From Thalassotalea marina (lineage in GTDB: Bacteria > Pseudomonadota > Gammaproteobacteria > Enterobacterales > Alteromonadaceae): DNA of 64,000 bases. Positions 1 to 11,180 of this stretch are shown piece by piece. Below the pieces are notes generated by a model. That model did no database searches. It had not been told where the DNA came from and worked only from the letters and a program-made list of their open reading frames with translations. A program made the translations under genes and the position numbers. Position 1 is the stretch's first letter; the number at the start of each line of letters is the position of its first letter. The stretch spans positions 124,001 to 188,000 of the forward strand of contig NZ_BNCK01000004.1 of assembly GCF_014656435.1 (NCBI RefSeq). Reading direction: 5' to 3'.

Positions 1-218
1 TTAACAATCATGTCAGCTTGAGCAAACACGTCGCTTGCAGCTGGCAAAATTGACGCACCTGCGTCGATATAATCTTGGTCACTAAAACCGATACCACTGC
101 CAGCTTCTGTTTCTACAACAACTTGATGGCCATGCGCGATCAATTCTCTAACGCTGCCAGGCACCATGCCAACACGGTATTCATGGTTTTTAATTTCTTT
201 AGGTACACCAATTATCAT
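1..218 (-). CDS. ald: Alanine dehydrogenase, N-terminal part (cut by window edge)
   Basis: This is the first 72 codons of a minus-strand gene that runs off the left edge. The start MIIGVPKEIKNHEYRVGMVP and the following ELIAHGHQVVVETEAGSGIGF stretch are typical of the N-terminal domain of NAD-dependent L-alanine dehydrogenase, including the conserved Lys and Arg in the KEIKNHEYRV motif. The enzyme converts L-alanine to pyruvate, ammonia and NADH in the cytoplasm. It is divergent from an Lrp-type regulator, an arrangement in which Lrp commonly controls alanine or leucine catabolism. A Na+/alanine symporter lies 9 kb away. The identification is firm; the remainder of the gene is not visible. 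Confidence 0.9.
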   Translation of the reverse strand, partial: MIIGVPKEIKNHEYRVGMVPGSVRELIAHGHQVVVETEAGSGIGFSDQDYIDAGASILPAASDVFAQADMIV

Positions 219-356
219 AATTTAATGCTCTTAGCTTTTTCTCTGTTGAAATATGGTGCTAGTATAGTAGGGTCTTATCAGAATAACCTGTGGTATTATC
301 GATTTTAATAGAATAAAAAACTATAAAAGTGCGAAGTAAAAGAGAATTATAAACCT

Positions 357-836
357 ATGAGTGAAAATGAGCGTAAACTTGACCGTATCGATAAAAATAT
401 TTTATTTGAATTACAACGTGATGGACGACTATCTAATGTAGAACTATCAAAACGTGTAGGTCTCAGCCCAACTCCCTGTTTAGAAAGAGTAAAGAGGCTA
501 GAATCTGAAAACTATATCACGGGATACAAAGCTGAATTGAACCCGATGAAATTAGAAGCTGCACTGTTAGTATTTGTGGAGATTACGTTAATGCGTACTA
601 GTCCTGACGTGTTTGACGAGTTTTCGCGGTCAGTACAAAATTTGGAAGTGATCCAAGAATGCCATCTAGTGTCAGGTGATTTTGATTTTCTGTTAAAAAC
701 GCGGGTAACAGATATGGCAGCCTATCGAGAATTATTAGGTGATACCTTATTAAAGCTTCCTTCTGTAAGTGAAAGTAGAACCTATGTGGTTATGGAAGAG
801 GTAAAATCGTCTAATATCCTACCAATTAAACGCTAA
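357..836 (+). CDS. lrp: Leucine-responsive regulatory protein, Lrp/AsnC family
   Basis: A 159-residue transcriptional regulator, close to the 164 residues of E. coli Lrp and strongly similar along its whole length as I recall that sequence. The N-terminal winged HTH covers roughly residues 10-60 (LDRIDKNILFELQRDGRLSN, then SKRVGLSPTPCLERVKRLE). The C-terminal RAM/ligand-binding domain includes IQECHLVSGDFDFLLKTR and the RTYVVMEEVK tail. It binds DNA as octamers or hexadecamers and senses leucine or alanine. It is divergent from ald, with about 138 bp between the start codons, and is followed by ftsK in the same direction, the usual gammaproteobacterial order. Confidence 0.95.
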   Translation: MSENERKLDRIDKNILFELQRDGRLSNVELSKRVGLSPTPCLERVKRLESENYITGYKAELNPMKLEAALLVFVEITLMRTSPDVFDEFSRSVQNLEVIQECHLVSGDFDFLLKTRVTDMAAYRELLGDTLLKLPSVSESRTYVVMEEVKSSNILPIKR

Positions 837-895
837 GGCATTTATTCTGCACAGATAGTTTGATATTTTACATACATTACATATTTAGTTAGTCA

Positions 896-3424
896 TTGAG
901 AAACAGATTGTCCGACCAAGCGATGCAAACCCCAAAACTTAACGGTGTTCAACGCCTATTAGAAGCAGGCTTATTAACAACGTGCATTTTTGCTATGTAC
1001 TTGATGATGGCGCTGTACAGTTTTAACCCGGCCGATCCTGGCTGGTCTCAAACTGGATATCAAACTCCAATACTTAATCTAGGTGGAGCTGTAGGTGCGT
1101 TTATCTCAGATTTGCTATTAAATCTATTTGGCCTCGTTGCGTATAGCTTACCATTTGTTATCGCATTAACTGGTTGGTTAATGTTTCAAAAGTACTATCG
1201 TTTAATGCAAATAGACTATTTGACGCTTGGTCTTAAATTTATCGGCTTCATCATGATGTTTATTGGCATAACAGCGATCGCTAGTATGAATTTTGACGAT
1301 GTGTTTTATTTCTCAGCCGGTGGAATTGTTGGTGATGTGATCAGCCAAGGCGCTTTGCCTTATTTGTCATTTGTTGGTAGTACTTTATTGTTTTTAATGT
1401 GCTTAGGCACAGGGTTTGTGTTACTGACCGGCATTTCGTTACTAAAGGTAATTGACAAAGTAGGGGAGTACGCTATCGCAGGTGCGATGTCGCTTACACA
1501 CTTCCCAGCATGGGTAACAGAAAAATTTGGTACCAGTGAACAACGCGAAAAACCAATTAAAGAAGATAAATTACAAAATAAATTGGTACCCGATCACCAA
1601 ATTGATCAAATATCACACAGCGTTGACGATGCTCCTGCAATAGAACAAGAATCAGAGTTCCATGCAGACTTAGATGAAATAACCACGCCAGAAGATGAAT
1701 CTGCTTTTGCTGAAAGTAAAGACGATATTTCATACCACCTTGACGACGATGTAGAGCCTTTTGTGCCAATTGATGATCTGATTGGTGAACCAATGGCATT
1801 TAATGTTCAAGAACATGTCAGTGCCGACGAAATTGCCGCAGCATTTGAGCCTGTAGATAAGTTAGATGTAGCAGAAGACGAACCGGTTGTTAAAAATCAG
1901 CCTGCTAAATCTAACTCAGTAGAGGAAATGGGCCTGCCATCGTTATCTTTATTAGATAAACCAAACAAAAAGCAACATCCTATTTCTCAAGAAGAGTTAG
2001 ATCAAGTTAGTCGCTTAGTAGAAGCTAAATTACAAGAGTTTGGTGTTAAAGCTGATGTAGTCGATGTATTCCCAGGCCCTGTAATCACAAGGTTTGAGCT
2101 AGATTTAGCTCCTGGCGTTAAAGTGAGTAAAATTACCAATTTATCTAAAGATATCGCGCGTTCTTTATCGGCTAAAAGTGTGCGTGTAGTTGAAGTCATC
2201 GAAGGTAAGTCTGTTATTGGTATTGAATTGCCAAACAAATACCGAGAAACAGTCTATTTTGCTGATGTGTTGCGTTGCAAAGCGTTTGAAGAGTCTAAAT
2301 CATCGCTTGCTATGGGCATTGGTAGTGATATTTCTGGTCAGCCTGTTGTTGCGAATTTAGCAAAAATGCCACACTTGCTTGTTGCTGGTACAACAGGTGC
2401 TGGTAAGTCAGTTGCCGTTAATACAATGATTGTTAGTATCTTGTACAAGTCTACGCCACAAGATGTACGAATGATCATGATAGATCCAAAACAAGTTGAA
2501 TTATCGGTATACGATGGCATTCCTCATTTATTGTCAGAAGTTGTCACTGACATGAAAGAAGCTGCTAACGCGCTGCGTTGGTGTGTTGGGGAAATGGAGC
2601 GCCGCTATCAGTTAATGTCTAAATTGGGTGTTAGAAACTTAAAAGGCTATAACGAGAAGGTGTTAGCGGCTATTGATGCTGGTGAGCCAATTATTGATCC
2701 ACTTTGGCAACCAACAGACGCATTTACACAGACACCACCAACGTTAGAAAAGCTACCATCCATTGTTATTGTTGTTGATGAGTTTGCCGACATGATGATG
2801 ATTGTGGGTAAAAAGGTAGAAGAGTTAATTGCCCGTATTGCACAAAAAGCGCGTGCTGCTGGCATACATTTAATATTGGCGACACAGCGTCCGTCTGCCG
2901 ATGTTATTACCGGTTTAATCAAAGCTAACATTCCAACGCGTATGGCACTGCGTGTTCAATCACGAATTGAATCTCGCATTATATTGGATCAACAAGGGGC
3001 AGAGCAGTTGTTAGGTATGGGGGATATGTTCTATCTACCACCTGGTGAAGCCATTCCAATTCGAGTACACGGTGCTTTTGTTGATGACCATGAAGTACAT
3101 GCTGTGGTATCAGATTGGAAATCGCGTGCTGAGCCAAACTATATTGAAGATATTTTATCAGGCGATAGTGAGCAAGACGTGTTACTACCAAGCGAAATGG
3201 CGGAAGCAAGTGAAGACGCAGAGCTTGATCCTCTATACGACGAAGCGCTAGCTTTTGTAACAGAAACACGTCGTGTGTCGATTTCAAGTATCCAGCGTAA
3301 ATTTAGAATTGGTTATAACCGTGCAGCTCGTATCGTAGAAGATATGGAGTCTCAAGGTGTAGTGAGCGCGCCAGGCCACAACGGCGCAAGAGAAGTATTG
3401 GCTCCGCCGCCAGTTAGGAACTAA
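896..3424 (+). CDS. ftsK: DNA translocase FtsK
   Basis: An 842-residue septal DNA pump that moves the chromosome terminus and activates XerCD recombination at dif. The N-terminal 190 residues contain four to five hydrophobic segments for the inner membrane. A long acidic, low-complexity linker follows (about 215-350). Then comes the RecA-like motor, with Walker A GTTGAGKS near residue 498 and a Walker-B-like stretch [13 protein letters not shown], and a winged-helix gamma domain at the end ([26 protein letters not shown]). It is shorter than E. coli FtsK because of the linker. The start is uncertain: TTG at 896, TTG at 908 and ATG at 923 are all possible and none has a strong ribosome site. 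lolA begins 3 bp after the stop. Confidence 0.95.
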   Translation: MRNRLSDQAMQTPKLNGVQRLLEAGLLTTCIFAMYLMMALYSFNPADPGWSQTGYQTPILNLGGAVGAFISDLLLNLFGLVAYSLPFVIALTGWLMFQKYYRLMQIDYLTLGLKFIGFIMMFIGITAIASMNFDDVFYFSAGGIVGDVISQGALPYLSFVGSTLLFLMCLGTGFVLLTGISLLKVIDKVGEYAIAGAMSLTHFPAWVTEKFGTSEQREKPIKEDKLQNKLVPDHQIDQISHSVDDAPAIEQESEFHADLDEITTPEDESAFAESKDDISYHLDDDVEPFVPIDDLIGEPMAFNVQEHVSADEIAAAFEPVDKLDVAEDEPVVKNQPAKSNSVEEMGLPSLSLLDKPNKKQHPISQEELDQVSRLVEAKLQEFGVKADVVDVFPGPVITRFELDLAPGVKVSKITNLSKDIARSLSAKSVRVVEVIEGKSVIGIELPNKYRETVYFADVLRCKAFEESKSSLAMGIGSDISGQPVVANLAKMPHLLVAGTTGAGKSVAVNTMIVSILYKSTPQDVRMIMIDPKQVELSVYDGIPHLLSEVVTDMKEAANALRWCVGEMERRYQLMSKLGVRNLKGYNEKVLAAIDAGEPIIDPLWQPTDAFTQTPPTLEKLPSIVIVVDEFADMMMIVGKKVEELIARIAQKARAAGIHLILATQRPSADVITGLIKANIPTRMALRVQSRIESRIILDQQGAEQLLGMGDMFYLPPGEAIPIRVHGAFVDDHEVHAVVSDWKSRAEPNYIEDILSGDSEQDVLLPSEMAEASEDAELDPLYDEALAFVTETRRVSISSIQRKFRIGYNRAARIVEDMESQGVVSAPGHNGAREVLAPPPVRN

Positions 3425-3427
3425 AAA

Positions 3428-4108
3428 ATGAACAAAATTTTCACTACTGTAGCTGTAAGTATCATGTCAGCTACAGCTTGTTATTCTTTGCCTTTGTTAG
3501 CCGCAGACACGGTTGAAAAGGTGAAAAGCGAAAACCAAGCGATTACTATTTCCCAAGATAAACAACGCCTCATCGAAAAGTTGGCATTAATCAGCCAATT
3601 TTCTGCAGATTTTAATCAACAAGTAATCGCTGAAGACGGCACAAATTTAAAGCCAAGCTCAGGAACTTTAGCGGTTAAAAAACCTAATTTGGTGTTCTGG
3701 CAAACGCAATCTCCAGACGAAACCACGATTGTTTCTGATGGTGACACATTATGGTTTTACGATCCTTTTGTCGAGCAAGCTACTGCTTATTCGGTTAACG
3801 ACTCTATCGCCAATACACCGATTTTGCTGTTAACATCAACAGATATGTCGCAGTGGCAAAATTATCAGGTATCTCAAACATCGAGTGATTCTTTTGCGAT
3901 TACTAGTTTACTTCCTGATAGCCGAATTACGTCTTTAGACTTAACTTTTACGCCTAATAGAGCAAAGCTTTCAAGCTTTGCATTTACTGACGCTACCGGT
4001 CAAAAAAGCGTGATCACACTGAGCAATTTTGACAGTAAAACTTCCATACCGGCAAGCCAGTTTGTCTTTACGGTTCCTGAAGGTATAGATGTAGATGACC
4101 AACGCTAA
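3428..4108 (+). CDS. lolA: Outer-membrane lipoprotein carrier protein LolA
   Basis: A 226-residue periplasmic chaperone that takes lipoproteins from LolCDE to LolB at the outer membrane. A signal peptide ends near residue 26 (SLPLLAAD). The mature part shows the family pattern: [14 protein letters not shown], then [38 protein letters not shown] and a C-terminal [23 protein letters not shown]. The gene starts just after ftsK and its last 14 bases overlap rarA, so translation of the ftsK-lolA-rarA unit is probably coupled. This order is conserved across gammaproteobacteria. Confidence 0.92.
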   Translation: MNKIFTTVAVSIMSATACYSLPLLAADTVEKVKSENQAITISQDKQRLIEKLALISQFSADFNQQVIAEDGTNLKPSSGTLAVKKPNLVFWQTQSPDETTIVSDGDTLWFYDPFVEQATAYSVNDSIANTPILLLTSTDMSQWQNYQVSQTSSDSFAITSLLPDSRITSLDLTFTPNRAKLSSFAFTDATGQKSVITLSNFDSKTSIPASQFVFTVPEGIDVDDQR

Positions 4109-5447
4109 CGGTGAATTGGATTTGCACTTTGAACAAAACCAAGAGTTTTTGCCTCTGGCTGCACAGCTTAGGCCCAATACACTTGACCAGTATGTTGGCC
4201 AAAGCCATATTTTGGCCGAGGGCAAACCGTTAAACCTCGCCATTAAAAGTGGTAAGTGCCATTCTGTCATCTTTTGGGGGCCACCTGGTACTGGTAAAAC
4301 AACGCTAGCAGAGTTAATCGCGACTCACGCTAATGCTGAAATAGAACGAATTTCTGCCGTCACATCGGGTATTAAAGATATTCGAGAGGCAATTGCTCGA
4401 GCTAAAGACAGAGCCATACATCGTCAGCAACGCACAGTGTTATTTGTTGATGAAGTACATCGTTTTAATAAAAGTCAGCAAGACGCTTTTTTGCCTTTTA
4501 TTGAAGATGGCACCATTGTTTTTATAGGTGCAACTACGGAAAACCCAGCATTTGAATTAAATCAGGCAATACTTTCACGCGCACGCGTTTATACGTTAAA
4601 AAAACTAACCAAAGACGATTTAGCGCAGGTAATTAATCGAGCCATTAACTATCTGGCACAAAATAGACAATTAACATTACAGCTAAACGAACAAGCGCAC
4701 AGTTTATTAATTAATTTGGCCGATGGTGATGCGAGACGCTTACTGAATCTGATTGACAATTGTTTAGATTTGGCAAATATCGCCAACAACGTGTGTATGC
4801 TCGATGCTGACATTGTTAAACAGGTCGCAGGAGATAAAATTCCTCTTTATGACAAAGGTGGTGATGCTTTTTACGACTTGATCAGTGCTTTTCATAAATC
4901 GGTTAGAGGCTCCGATCCCGACGCAGCGTTATACTGGTATGCCAGAATCTTAACTGGTGGTGGTGATCCACTCTACGTGGCAAGAAGGTTATTGGCTATT
5001 GCGAGCGAGGATATTGGCAATGCTGATCCTAGGGCAATGCAACTGGCAATTAACGCTTGGGATACTTTTCATCGAGTAGGCCCAGCAGAAGGTGAAAGGG
5101 CAATAGCACAAGCAACGGTTTACATGGCTTTAGCGCCGAAAAGTAATGCCGTGTATGCAGCATTTAAAGCAGCACTGGCGTTGGCCAAAGAAACGAGTGA
5201 TTTGGACGTGCCTTTTCATTTAAAAAATTCAACCAGTCAAATTACCAAAGAATTAGGCCATGGTGATGGTTATCGTTATGCACACAATGAAGAACATGCA
5301 TTTGCTGCAGGGGAATGTTATTTCCCACCAGCATTGCAATCGACTTCACTTTATCAACCGACTGATCGTGGGTTAGAAAAACAACTCACCGAAAAGCTTA
5401 ACTTTTTACGCCAACTAAACGAGCAATCTGATGAGCATCGCTATTAG
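4095..5447 (+). CDS. rarA: Replication-associated recombination protein A (RarA/MgsA)
   Basis: A 450-residue AAA+ ATPase of the RarA/WRNIP1 family that acts at stalled replication forks. Residues 31-45 ([15 protein letters not shown]) are the family entry motif. Walker [10 protein letters not shown] is at 62-70, and Walker B with the signature [17 protein letters not shown] is near 115-131. Sensor 1 follows ([12 protein letters not shown]). The C-terminal tetramerisation region contains [20 protein letters not shown] and the [20 protein letters not shown] segment. The ATG at 4095 overlaps lolA by 14 bp and the stop overlaps crcB by 17 bp, which points to translational coupling. Confidence 0.95.
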   Translation: MTNANGELDLHFEQNQEFLPLAAQLRPNTLDQYVGQSHILAEGKPLNLAIKSGKCHSVIFWGPPGTGKTTLAELIATHANAEIERISAVTSGIKDIREAIARAKDRAIHRQQRTVLFVDEVHRFNKSQQDAFLPFIEDGTIVFIGATTENPAFELNQAILSRARVYTLKKLTKDDLAQVINRAINYLAQNRQLTLQLNEQAHSLLINLADGDARRLLNLIDNCLDLANIANNVCMLDADIVKQVAGDKIPLYDKGGDAFYDLISAFHKSVRGSDPDAALYWYARILTGGGDPLYVARRLLAIASEDIGNADPRAMQLAINAWDTFHRVGPAEGERAIAQATVYMALAPKSNAVYAAFKAALALAKETSDLDVPFHLKNSTSQITKELGHGDGYRYAHNEEHAFAAGECYFPPALQSTSLYQPTDRGLEKQLTEKLNFLRQLNEQSDEHRY

Positions 5448-5832
5448 TAACGTAACTTTATATACATTAGTTGCCTTAGGTGGAGCGTTTGGCGCAAGCT
5501 TTCGCTTTTTTATTTACCAATTAATGCTAAATTGGCTAGGAAAGGGATTCCCTTTTGCGACGTTGGCGGTTAATATTTCCGGTTCACTGATCATGGGTGT
5601 TTTATACGGATTAATTGAACAAGGCATTATTGAAGTGCATGTTTATAGAACACTAATTGGAATTGGTTTTTTAGGCGCGTTTACGACGTTTTCAACGTTT
5701 TCGGTCGATACTTTATTGCTACTTCAGCAAGGGTATTTAGTCAAAGCCGCGCTTAACATTTTACTTAATGTATGTTTGTGTATTGGCGCAGCAGCGTTAG
5801 GTATGTATTTAGTAACATTTTTCAACAAATAA
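5431..5832 (+). CDS. crcB: Fluoride-specific ion channel CrcB/Fluc
   Basis: A 133-residue membrane protein with four hydrophobic helices, the usual size for Fluc channels that expel fluoride as dual-topology dimers. Family motifs are visible: [14 protein letters not shown] near the N-terminus, [17 protein letters not shown] (the Asn of helix 2) and [20 protein letters not shown] with the conserved Phe/Thr track. The start codon lies inside the 3' end of rarA, and serS follows after 20 bp. crcB between rarA and serS is a common Alteromonadales arrangement. No fluoride riboswitch is visible in front of it. Confidence 0.92.
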   Translation: MSIAISNVTLYTLVALGGAFGASFRFFIYQLMLNWLGKGFPFATLAVNISGSLIMGVLYGLIEQGIIEVHVYRTLIGIGFLGAFTTFSTFSVDTLLLLQQGYLVKAALNILLNVCLCIGAAALGMYLVTFFNK

Positions 5833-5849
5833 CTTAAAAGACGTGATAA

Positions 5850-7133
<1,284 letters not shown>

Positions 7134-7138
7134 TTAAC

Positions 7139-7170
7139 GAAGTCCGGCAATATCGCCGGACTTTTTTTAT
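7139..7170 (+). terminator. Intrinsic terminator after serS
   Basis: An 8-bp perfect stem AGTCCGGC / GCCGGACT (7141-7148 with 7155-7162) has a 6-base AATATC loop and is followed at once by a run of seven T. It sits a few bases after the serS stop and closes the ftsK-serS run. Confidence 0.9.
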
Positions 7171-7240
7171 TATATAGAAATTAATTAGATCAAGCGCAGG
7201 TCTTTTAAAGCAGGACATTGTTGTTATATAGGAATTCCTC

Positions 7241-7720
7241 TTGCGTAGCTTTGTTATTCAAATCGTCATCTTTGTTGTTATTTTTCAAGTGATCTCAATG
7301 ATCAGAGAAACCAGTATGTTATCGACTGACACTCAAGTGGTCGAAAACCAATATGTGTTAGATTCTACCGTGGGTGACAAGGTAAATTTGGCAACAAATA
7401 AAAGAACCATATTGTACTTTTTTGCTCCCTGGTGTTCAGTTTGTCATGTCAGCATTGCCAATTTGCAGCAAACTTATCAAAAAAATCCGAACATTAACGT
7501 TATTGCTATCGGATTAGATTTCATGGAAAAAGAGGAAATTGACAACTTTGTTGCACGCCATGAGTTAACATTTCCCGTTGTTTACGGAAATGAAAAAGTT
7601 AAGCATGACTTTCAAATCACAGGCTATCCAAGCTATTACGTGTTAAACGAAGAAAATACGATTGTGAATAAATCTATGGGATATTCTACTGAAATAGGTC
7701 TTTATTTAAGATCACTTTAG
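7241..7720 (+). CDS. Membrane-anchored thioredoxin-like (TlpA/redoxin family) protein
   Basis: A 159-residue protein with one N-terminal hydrophobic anchor (about residues 3-20, RSFVIQIVIFVVIFQVIS) and a periplasmic thioredoxin fold. The active site is WCSVC in the segment YFFAPWCSVCHVSIANL (about residues 61-77). The cis-proline region is ITGYPSYYVLNE. It is probably a periplasmic thiol-disulfide reductase; its client is unknown. The start is a TTG with AGGA 7 bases upstream; an in-frame ATG exists only inside the anchor. It stands alone between the serS terminator and the M14 peptidase gene. Confidence 0.8.
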   Translation: MRSFVIQIVIFVVIFQVISMIRETSMLSTDTQVVENQYVLDSTVGDKVNLATNKRTILYFFAPWCSVCHVSIANLQQTYQKNPNINVIAIGLDFMEKEEIDNFVARHELTFPVVYGNEKVKHDFQITGYPSYYVLNEENTIVNKSMGYSTEIGLYLRSL

Positions 7721-7785
7721 CCCTTCTGATCTTGAGCTTGATTGTGTACACTTAGTCTTTCATCAAATTTTTATATAAAGCTGCT

Positions 7786-8913
7786 ATGCAAATTTCTTCA
7801 CAATTCGACAGTGGTAATATTGAGGTTATCGAAGCTTCTAGTGCTGATAATATTCAGCTTGCCATTCGCAAGGATAATCAATCAGACTTTTACCAATGGT
7901 TTCACTTTAAACTGCATAACAATGAACGCAGTGAACATGTTTTAACAATAACAAATGCTGGGCAATCAGCTTATTTGGAAGGATGGACTGAGTATCAAGC
8001 AGTAGCATCATACGACAGAGAGCATTGGTTTAGAGTACCAACTTCATTTGATGGTCAAAACCTTACTATTCGATTTACCCCAGAATACGACAGCGTATAT
8101 TTTGCTTATTTTGCTCCTTATAGCTACGAAAGACACCAAAACTTACTTCACAATGCACAACTAAGTGACGAATGCCAGTTACAGGTTGTTGGCCAAACAA
8201 TTGATGGCAATGACATTTCGGTATTAAAAATAGGCCAAGAAGCTGAAGGTAAGCCAGTAATTTGGTTGACAGCCCGTCAACATCCAGGCGAAACCATGGC
8301 TGAGTGGTTTATGGAAGGTTTTATCGAAAGGCTGCTAGATCCGGATGACGGAGTAGCTAGAAGTTTATTATCTCGTGCTGTTTTTTATTTAGTGCCAAAC
8401 ATGAATCCCGATGGTTCTATTCGTGGTCATTTACGTACCAACGCTGTAGGTGTTAACTTAAACCGTGAATGGCAAGACCCTTCAATAGAACAGAGTCCAG
8501 AAGTATATTTTGTCAGGGAAAAAATGCTAGAAACCGGTGTTGATATGCATTTAGATATTCACGGCGATGAAGCATTGCCTTATAACTTCGTTGCTGGTTG
8601 CGAAGGTATTCCTTCTTACGATGAGCGACATAAGTTACTTGAAGAAAGCTTTAAAGAAGTTTTATTGGCAATTACACCAGAGTTTCAAGACGAAAAAGGT
8701 TACGACAAAGATGAGCCTGGTAAAGCTAATTTAACTGTTGGTTCTAACTGGGTTGGCGAAACGTTTAAGTGTTTAGCTTATACCGTAGAAATGCCATTTA
8801 AAGATAACGACTTATTACCTGACGAAGAAACTGGTTGGTCTGGTGCGCGCAGCCACTTGTTTGGACGTGATGTATTAACTGCAATTTTTCATGTTGTAGA
8901 CGATCTTCGATAA
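7786..8913 (+). CDS. M14 family zinc carboxypeptidase (cytosolic carboxypeptidase-like)
   Basis: A 375-residue protein without a signal peptide. The N-terminal beta domain (about 1-115, ending in YFAYFAPYSYERHQNLL) is the one found before the catalytic domain of cytosolic, CCP-like M14 enzymes. Zinc ligands appear in TARQHPGETMAEWF (His and Glu of HxxE) and in HLDIHGDEALPYNF (third His). Substrate-site NLNREWQDP and the catalytic Glu in YTVEMPFKDND are present. Eukaryotic relatives trim glutamate from tubulin. The bacterial substrate is not established, so 'carboxypeptidase' is as specific as I would go. Confidence 0.85.
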   Translation: MQISSQFDSGNIEVIEASSADNIQLAIRKDNQSDFYQWFHFKLHNNERSEHVLTITNAGQSAYLEGWTEYQAVASYDREHWFRVPTSFDGQNLTIRFTPEYDSVYFAYFAPYSYERHQNLLHNAQLSDECQLQVVGQTIDGNDISVLKIGQEAEGKPVIWLTARQHPGETMAEWFMEGFIERLLDPDDGVARSLLSRAVFYLVPNMNPDGSIRGHLRTNAVGVNLNREWQDPSIEQSPEVYFVREKMLETGVDMHLDIHGDEALPYNFVAGCEGIPSYDERHKLLEESFKEVLLAITPEFQDEKGYDKDEPGKANLTVGSNWVGETFKCLAYTVEMPFKDNDLLPDEETGWSGARSHLFGRDVLTAIFHVVDDLR

Positions 8914-8969
8914 AAAATAGAAAACTTAAAATAACAACTTAATAATTATAATAATTTCAGGAGCCCATA

Positions 8970-10451
8970 GTGGAACAACTTGTCAATACGCTGAACGCGT
9001 ACATATGGAGCCCATATCTAATCTATTTATGTTTAGGTGCGGGCATTTTCTTTTCAGTATTAACTCGCTTTGCACAGGTCAGGCATTTTAAAGAAATGTG
9101 GCGCCTGTTGATGTCCGGGAAAAGTTCAGAGCAGGGGATCTCTTCTTTTCAGGCATTAGCCGTTTCTTTGTCCGGTCGAGTTGGTACCGGTAATATCGCC
9201 GGTGTTGCTGCCGCTATCGGTTTTGGTGGCCCAGGTGCAGTATTTTGGATGTGGGTTGTTGCCTTTTTAGGTGCTGCAACAGCTTACGTAGAATCAACCA
9301 ATGCTCAGATCTATAAAGAAGAAGAATTAGGCGTTTATCGTGGTGGTCCAGCTTACTACATTGAAAAAGCAATGGGACAAAAATGGTATGCGTGGATATT
9401 CGCGTTAGCTACAATTTTAGCCTGTGGTGTGTTATTGCCGGTTGTACAGTCAAATGGTATCGGTGATTCTTTAGTTAACGTATTTGGGCAAGGTGGCACA
9501 GTAGACTCTTTTATGGGTGAACTGGCATTAACCAAAGTATATGCAGCAACTTTTGTTGTGTTATTACTAGGTTTCATCATTTTTGGTGGTGTTAAGCGTA
9601 TTGCAAGCTTTACCCAAATCGTTGTTCCATTTATGGCACTTGCTTACATCATCATTGCTTGTTCAATCATTGCGTTAAATATTGACATGCTGCCAGGTAT
9701 TTTTAGTTTGATTATTAGTGATGCCTTTACGCCAATGGCTGGTGTTGGTGCTGCGATTGGCTGGGGTGTTAAGCGTGGTGTTTACTCCAATGAAGCAGGT
9801 CAAGGTACTGGTCCTCATGCCGCAGCTGCTGCTGAAGTAGATCATCCAGCTCAACAAGGTTTAGTTCAAGCATTCTCTGTTTATATTGATACCTTGTTTG
9901 TATGTTCTGCAACGGCTTTTATGATTCTAATCACTCAGCAATACAATGTGATGCCAGAAGGTAGCACAACCTTCTTAGTACAAAATGTTGCCGCTGAAAC
10001 AGTGATCAACGGTCCAGGATTTACACAACTTGCAGTTGATAGTGTACTACAAGGTGTAGGTAAGCCATTTATCGCTATTGCATTATTTTTCTTTGCATTT
10101 ACTACGGTACTTGCCTACTACTTTATTGCAGAAAATAATGTTTCTTACATCAACCGTACTATCAAAATGCCAGCACTACGCTTTTTATTAAAAGTGTGTA
10201 TTATGTGTGCAGTGTTTTATGGCACCGTTGCACAACCTAATGCAGCTTGGGGTATGGGCGACGTTGGTGTTGGTATTATGGCATGGCTTAACATTGTGGG
10301 TATCATCATCATTTTCATCATGTCGAAACCTGCGTTAAAAGCACTGAACGATTATGAAAGACAACAAAAAGAAGGTGTAGAGAAATTTACCTTCGATCCT
10401 AAAGCTCTAGGCATAAAGAATGCTGATTTTTGGGAAAATAGAAAGCCGTAA
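8970..10451 (+). CDS. Na+/alanine (or glycine) symporter, AGCS family
   Basis: A 493-residue inner-membrane transporter with about ten hydrophobic helices. AGCS signatures are clear: SLSGRVGTGNIAGVAAAIGFGGPGAVFWMW, GPAYYIEKAMGQKWYA, and SNEAGQGTGPHAAAAAEVDHP followed by QGLVQAFSVYIDTLFVCSATA. It imports alanine or glycine with sodium, as expected in a marine bacterium, and may feed the alanine dehydrogenase encoded at the left edge. The start is a GTG with an AGGAG ribosome site 6 bases before it. An intrinsic terminator follows about 20 bp after the stop. Confidence 0.92.
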   Translation: MEQLVNTLNAYIWSPYLIYLCLGAGIFFSVLTRFAQVRHFKEMWRLLMSGKSSEQGISSFQALAVSLSGRVGTGNIAGVAAAIGFGGPGAVFWMWVVAFLGAATAYVESTNAQIYKEEELGVYRGGPAYYIEKAMGQKWYAWIFALATILACGVLLPVVQSNGIGDSLVNVFGQGGTVDSFMGELALTKVYAATFVVLLLGFIIFGGVKRIASFTQIVVPFMALAYIIIACSIIALNIDMLPGIFSLIISDAFTPMAGVGAAIGWGVKRGVYSNEAGQGTGPHAAAAAEVDHPAQQGLVQAFSVYIDTLFVCSATAFMILITQQYNVMPEGSTTFLVQNVAAETVINGPGFTQLAVDSVLQGVGKPFIAIALFFFAFTTVLAYYFIAENNVSYINRTIKMPALRFLLKVCIMCAVFYGTVAQPNAAWGMGDVGVGIMAWLNIVGIIIIFIMSKPALKALNDYERQQKEGVEKFTFDPKALGIKNADFWENRKP

Positions 10452-10472
10452 AATAATTCGGTTTTAAATAAG

Positions 10473-10503
10473 AAAAAAGCGCCCTTAGTGGCGTTTTTTT
10501 TGT
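10473..10503 (+). terminator. Intrinsic terminator after the alanine symporter gene
   Basis: The stem is a run of A plus GCGCC (10473-10483) against GGCGT plus a T run (10490-10501). The loop is CTTAGT and the tail is about nine T. Confidence 0.85.
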
Positions 10504-10536
10504 AGAATATCTGGGAAAAATTTTTGGAGAGTATAA

Positions 10537-10872
10537 ATGGCAGTAATTAGTTGTCCGCAATGTAATAGTAAAATTTCTGATAAAGCAAAAACCTGTTCTA
10601 ACTGTAACTTAGTGTTAGGTGAATTGGACACTGAACAGTTGTCAACAATTAGACGTGTGAACACTATCCAAAAATCACAACGTATCATGACTTTTTCGTT
10701 TATTGCTATGTTGTTTTTCTGCGGTGGCTTTTTGTATTACTATGCGAAAAACGTACAGCCAAATACTCTAGAATACTATATTTCAACAGGCGCTATTCTA
10801 ATTGGCTTTGTGTCATATATTATTACAAGAATTCAATTACTTATTTTAAAGCGAAAGTTAAAATCTTCATGA
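10537..10872 (+). CDS. Zinc-ribbon membrane protein, function unknown
   Basis: An 111-residue protein. Two CxxC knuckles at the N-terminus (CPQC and CSNC, residues 6-23) form a zinc ribbon. Two hydrophobic segments follow (about 49-69 and 80-101), then a basic tail. It begins the three-gene unit with the yeaC-like and DUF349 genes: its stop overlaps the next start by 4 bases (ATGA). The N-terminal knuckles look like a cytoplasmic binding module on a membrane anchor. No function can be assigned from sequence. Confidence 0.75.
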   Translation: MAVISCPQCNSKISDKAKTCSNCNLVLGELDTEQLSTIRRVNTIQKSQRIMTFSFIAMLFFCGGFLYYYAKNVQPNTLEYYISTGAILIGFVSYIITRIQLLILKRKLKSS

Positions 10873-11180
10873 ACATATTGCAAGTTGTAGAAAACATGTC
10901 GCACGACATGTATTTGCGTTTAAAACATGCAGCTGAAACGGGTAAATGGCCAGAAGGCACACCCGTTGATCCTGCACAAAGAGACTCAGCTCTTCAGTTA
11001 TCTATGGCTTATCAAGCTAAGCATTTAAACTCCTCTGAAATGTTGTCTATTGGTTCAGACGGCAATATTGTGCAAAAAACAAAGCGACAGTTAAAGGAAG
11101 AGTTTACAGGGCAAGAGCCTGACACTATTACACCGTGCAACAAAAATGAAAATGATATCGCAAGGTTCAAAGACATATGA
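10869..11180 (+). CDS. DUF1315 / YeaC-like protein
   Basis: A 103-residue soluble protein. The N-terminal 80 residues match the YeaC (DUF1315) pattern as I recall it: MSHDMYLRLKHAAETGKWPEG, a long helix with SALQLSMAYQAKHLN, and the end of the domain at KTKRQLKEEF. Function is unknown. It overlaps both neighbours by 4 bases, so the zinc-ribbon, YeaC-like and DUF349 proteins are almost certainly co-translated. YeaC-like genes are usual housekeeping hypotheticals in gammaproteobacteria. Confidence 0.8.
   Translation: MNILQVVENMSHDMYLRLKHAAETGKWPEGTPVDPAQRDSALQLSMAYQAKHLNSSEMLSIGSDGNIVQKTKRQLKEEFTGQEPDTITPCNKNENDIARFKDI

Noticed and set aside
9356-9857. Reverse-strand frames inside the alanine symporter gene
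   Set aside because: They are antisense to a well-conserved gene, have no ribosome sites and show no protein pattern.
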